From an uncultured Alphaproteobacteria bacterium (GTDB lineage Bacteria > Pseudomonadota > Alphaproteobacteria > HIMB59 > GCA-002718135), in assembly GCA_902567855.1 (NCBI GenBank), contig CACFOQ010000006.1, positions 1-64,000 on the forward strand: a stretch of 64,000 nucleotides of DNA, written 5' to 3'. The notes below the pieces were generated by a model. That model searched no databases and had not been told where the DNA came from. It was given only the letters and a program-made list of their open reading frames with translations. Below, in pieces: positions 63,875 through 64,000 of this stretch (the first letter of the stretch is position 1; each line of letters opens with the position of its first letter). The position numbers and the translations under genes were made by a program.

Positions 63875-64000
63875 TTATATTGACTCATAAGAATTATTTT
63901 TCTTATCCAATAATTTAAATTTTTTTTCATGTTTAGATTTTCTACCAGATACTCTTTTGCGCCAAATTTTAAAAGAACTGGGTTTCAGGTTCTTTCTCAT
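63875..64000 (-). CDS. Small basic protein, may be truncated by the window edge
   Basis: Reverse-strand translation MRKNLKPSSFKIWRKRVSGRKSKHEKKFKLLDKKNNSYESI; ATG falls at the last base of the window. Confidence 0.35.
   Translation of the reverse strand: MRKNLKPSSFKIWRKRVSGRKSKHEKKFKLLDKKNNSYESI

Noticed and set aside
1-64000. CRISPR array
   Set aside because: No regularly spaced direct repeats with unique spacers and no cas-like genes seen.

Overview
AT-rich window from a streamlined, probably marine alphaproteobacterial chromosome. The lineage is inferred from gene order and base composition, not from a search. Most of it is housekeeping: uppS-frr-pyrH-tsf-rpsB, dnaE, lolCD, proS, RNase J-coaX-birA, a full nuoA-N operon, tRNA-Asp and tRNA-Val, hup-lon-clpX-clpP-tig, tRNA-Leu and tRNA-His, aminotransferase-glnB-glnA, parE, glpK, a GATase, iolE, two amino-acid ABC permeases, tRNA-Phe, yacG-infA-hisD-hisG-murA, a manganese transporter/MntR pair, a Uup-type ABC-F protein, ACC deaminase and a YbaK-type deacylase. 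Accessory DNA is concentrated at 58.3-61.7 kb. There a tRNA-Thr gene is followed by two direct repeats of its own 3' end: one 51 bp and perfect, one 39 bp with one mismatch. These bound two integrase-less cargo segments of unrecognised, mostly membrane-associated genes. The most interesting signals are: (1) two tandem copies of a three-stem RNA matching the glnA-type glutamine riboswitch between glnB and glnA; (2) the nested tRNA-Thr integration locus with an unknown four-gene operon; (3) a pseudoknot-capable rpsB leader; (4) a perfect ATAGC-N4-GCTAT operator between mntR and its transporter; (5) a +1 frameshift splitting nuoL; (6) an ACC deaminase carrying both diagnostic active-site residues. 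All homology calls are by eye; no database search was run.
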